This document shows positions 5,673-7,154 of a stretch of 7,154 nt of DNA, one piece after another. Source of the stretch: an uncultured Lachnospiraceae bacterium. GTDB lineage: Bacteria; Bacillota; Clostridia; Lachnospirales; Lachnospiraceae. The stretch spans positions 1 through 7,154 of the forward strand of contig CAMOZD010000061.1 in NCBI GenBank assembly GCA_946630645.1, read 5' to 3'. Below the pieces are notes generated by a model. The model had not been told where the DNA came from. It did no database searches and saw nothing but the letters and a program-made list of their open reading frames with translations. Every line of letters begins with the position of its first letter. Within the stretch, counting starts at the first letter, position 1. Made by a program: the position numbers and the translations under genes.

Positions 5673-6974
5673 CTAGTCCATTTTGTTAAATGTCTCAATA
5701 TCCAGATCCTTGTTCTGATAAGCAACGATGGTGGTACATACGGCATCACCGGTAATATTGACCGCTGTTCTTAACATATCAAGGATACGGTCGATACCCA
5801 TAATGAGCATGATACCTTCCACAGGAAGACCTACTGCCGTAAATACCATGGACAAGGTTACCAGGCCAACCGAAGGAATACCAGCCGTACCAATGGAAGC
5901 CAGGGTTGCTGTAGCGATTACAGTAAGATATCCCTGCAGTCCCAGATTCATGCCATAGGCCTGGGCCGCGAATACAACGGCAACACCCTGCATGATAGAG
6001 GTACCATCCATGTTGATGGTAGCTCCTAAAGGAATGGTAAAGGATGCGATCTTTCTGGATACACCAATCTTCTCTTCCAGAGTCTCGATATTCAGCGGAA
6101 TGGTCGCATTGGATGTCGATGTGGAAAAGGCAAAGGCCATAACCGGGAAGAACTTCTTAAGGAACTTGACCGGGTTGAGCCTGGTAAATACAAAGAGCAG
6201 AATCATGTAGATGATGAAGCACTGGATGGCAAGACCCAGCACAACGCTGAACATGTATTTGAGCAGAGGCACAAAGGCGTCAAAGCCCAGGTTGGCAAAG
6301 GTTCTGGCAATCATGCAGAACACACCGATCGGAGCCAGGTTCATGATCAGGTTGGTCATCTCCATCATCAGCTCATTGAGCTGCTGGAAAAGGTTGTTGA
6401 TCAGCTCAGCCCGCTCTCCCATCTTGGCCAGGAGAACACCCACAACCAGAGCAAAAAGAATAATCTGCAGCATGGTGCCTTCTGCCAGGGAATGGATAGG
6501 GTTCTCAGGGATAATATCCAGGATGGTATCCACTACGGAGGTGCTTTCTGCCGTCATAACCTCCTGGGTCTGAATAGAGGACATATCCAGTCCTATACCA
6601 GGCCGGATCAGGGTCGCCACACAAATGGCGATGGTTACAGCTACTGCTGTAGTGAAGAGGTAGAACATAATTGTTTTTCCACCCACCTTACCCAGAGCCT
6701 TGGTATCACCGATAGAGGCGGCACCACAGACCAGGGAGCAGAATACCAGGGGAACAACCAGCATCTTCATCAGCCGGATAAAGCCATTACCGACAACATA
6801 GAAAATACCTTCCACAAAAATCGTGTCACGCACATAACCATGAGGAATAAAGAGATTAAAGACCACACCAAGAATCAGACCGCCAATCAGGCCGATGAAT
6901 ATTTTGGTGGTCAGGCCCATCTTTTTTTTCTTTTTAACGCCGGTATCCATGGGATCCATATTACTGTTACCCAT
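5673..6974 (-). CDS. Dicarboxylate/amino acid:cation symporter (DAACS family, glutamate/aspartate type)
   Basis: A secondary transporter in the cytoplasmic membrane, coupling uptake to Na+ or H+. It is 433 residues from ATG 6974. A Lys-rich cytoplasmic N-terminus (about 14-18) precedes the first membrane segment (about 23-42), and the usual set of eight segments with two re-entrant hairpins can be followed. Hairpin 1 carries FSTSTSN (about 283-289). The sodium-site motif NMDGT is at 321-325. Hairpin 2 is GTAGIPSVG (362-370). The last segment reads DRILDMLRTAVNITGDA, with D399, R402, T403, N406 and D410. These match D394, R397, T398, N401 and D405 of the archaeal aspartate transporter GltPh; the Arg is the one that contacts the acidic side chain, so aspartate or glutamate is favoured over neutral amino acids. 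Plain dicarboxylates are less likely but possible. The ATG overlaps the stop of the upstream gene by one base; AAGGAGG (6990-6984) lies 9 bases before it. A TTG at 6977 is in frame but poorer. Confidence 0.96.
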   Translation of the reverse strand: MGNSNMDPMDTGVKKKKKMGLTTKIFIGLIGGLILGVVFNLFIPHGYVRDTIFVEGIFYVVGNGFIRLMKMLVVPLVFCSLVCGAASIGDTKALGKVGGKTIMFYLFTTAVAVTIAICVATLIRPGIGLDMSSIQTQEVMTAESTSVVDTILDIIPENPIHSLAEGTMLQIILFALVVGVLLAKMGERAELINNLFQQLNELMMEMTNLIMNLAPIGVFCMIARTFANLGFDAFVPLLKYMFSVVLGLAIQCFIIYMILLFVFTRLNPVKFLKKFFPVMAFAFSTSTSNATIPLNIETLEEKIGVSRKIASFTIPLGATINMDGTSIMQGVAVVFAAQAYGMNLGLQGYLTVIATATLASIGTAGIPSVGLVTLSMVFTAVGLPVEGIMLIMGIDRILDMLRTAVNITGDAVCTTIVAYQNKDLDIETFNKMD

Positions 6975-7154
6975 CAATTTCCCCCTCCTTTCTCTCTATC
7001 TACAAACTCTTTAAGGGCGTCATTCCAAGGCTTCATCTCGTAGACCCCTGTCATTTTTATCATCAGATTCTCAAGAATCGTGGAAACCACGGATTTCTCA
7101 TCCCCGATACAGACACCGACGGCCAGATTGGGATTATATCCATAGACCTCCAGG
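6974..7154 (-). CDS. C-terminal end of an unrecognised protein (5' end beyond the window)
   Basis: The minus-strand frame is open from base 7153 to TGA at 6976-6974, giving the last 59 residues of a protein. It reads LEVYGYNPNLAVGVCIGDEK, then a predicted amphipathic helix (SVVSTILENLMIKM), then TGVYEMKPWNDALKEFVD and a charged, Gly-rich end. This looks like a soluble domain ending in a strand-helix-helix arrangement, not a membrane segment. I do not recognise the family. Its final codons (Lys-Gly-Gly-Gly-Asn) are written over the AAGGAGGGGG ribosome binding site of the symporter, and its stop shares the A of the symporter ATG (TGATG). The two genes are thus almost certainly cotranscribed and translationally coupled. 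That the fragment is coding rests on the open frame, plausible composition and this coupling geometry. Confidence 0.72.
   Translation of the reverse strand, partial: LEVYGYNPNLAVGVCIGDEKSVVSTILENLMIKMTGVYEMKPWNDALKEFVDREKGGGN
6984..6990 (-). promoter_or_regulatory. Ribosome binding site of the symporter gene, inside the upstream gene
   Basis: AAGGAGG on the minus strand lies 9 bases before ATG 6974 and within the coding end of the preceding gene. This arrangement allows ribosomes finishing the upstream gene to restart at the TGATG overlap. Confidence 0.85.

Noticed and set aside
6492..7043. A 183-residue plus-strand reading frame opposite the symporter
   Set aside because: Composition (His/Gln/Thr-rich, no domain) and exact opposition to the conserved DAACS gene mark it as an antisense shadow.

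Overview
The window reads like a Gram-positive anaerobe of the Bacillota, most likely Lachnospiraceae or a related clostridial gut bacterium. This is inference: strong AGGAGG-type ribosome binding sites, an araM-type sn-glycerol-1-phosphate dehydrogenase, a lipoprotein-type binding protein, and a moderately GC-rich coding style with short gene spacings. Seven protein genes are visible, two of them cut by the window edges. No RNA genes, insertion sequences, CRISPR arrays or phage genes were seen.

Left half (1-3907, plus strand): an L-arabinose-type operon fragment. It holds the 5'-truncated araM-like NAD(P)-dependent sn-glycerol-1-phosphate dehydrogenase, a 282-base spacer, araB (L-ribulokinase), and then, 4 bases later, a histidine-phosphatase-family (phosphoglycerate mutase-like) gene. 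The spacer is unusual for an operon interior. It contains two tandem duplications (2 x 8 and 2 x 15 bases), a long inverted repeat, and a two-stem foldable region just before the araB ribosome binding site. araA and araD are not in the window.

Middle (3908-4197): no gene. It contains a hairpin flanked by A- and T-runs that should terminate transcription from both sides, where the two converging gene sets meet.

Right half (4198-7154, minus strand, so read right to left): the C-terminal end of an unrecognised protein, whose stop overlaps the start of a sodium/proton-coupled acidic amino acid (glutamate/aspartate-type) symporter; then a family 3 amino-acid-binding lipoprotein with a short C-terminus and no ABC permease or ATPase beside it; then a MacroD-type macrodomain protein. 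Gaps of 39 and 53 bases, each with a clear ribosome binding site, suggest one transcript ending at the shared terminator.

The plus-strand genes would phosphorylate L-ribulose, make glycerol-1-phosphate from dihydroxyacetone phosphate, and perhaps remove stray phosphoesters. The minus-strand genes concern acidic amino acid uptake or sensing, plus ADP-ribose-related hydrolysis. All recognised families are known. The best candidates for something new are the gene combinations and the araM-araB spacer. I see no clear-cut undescribed system.
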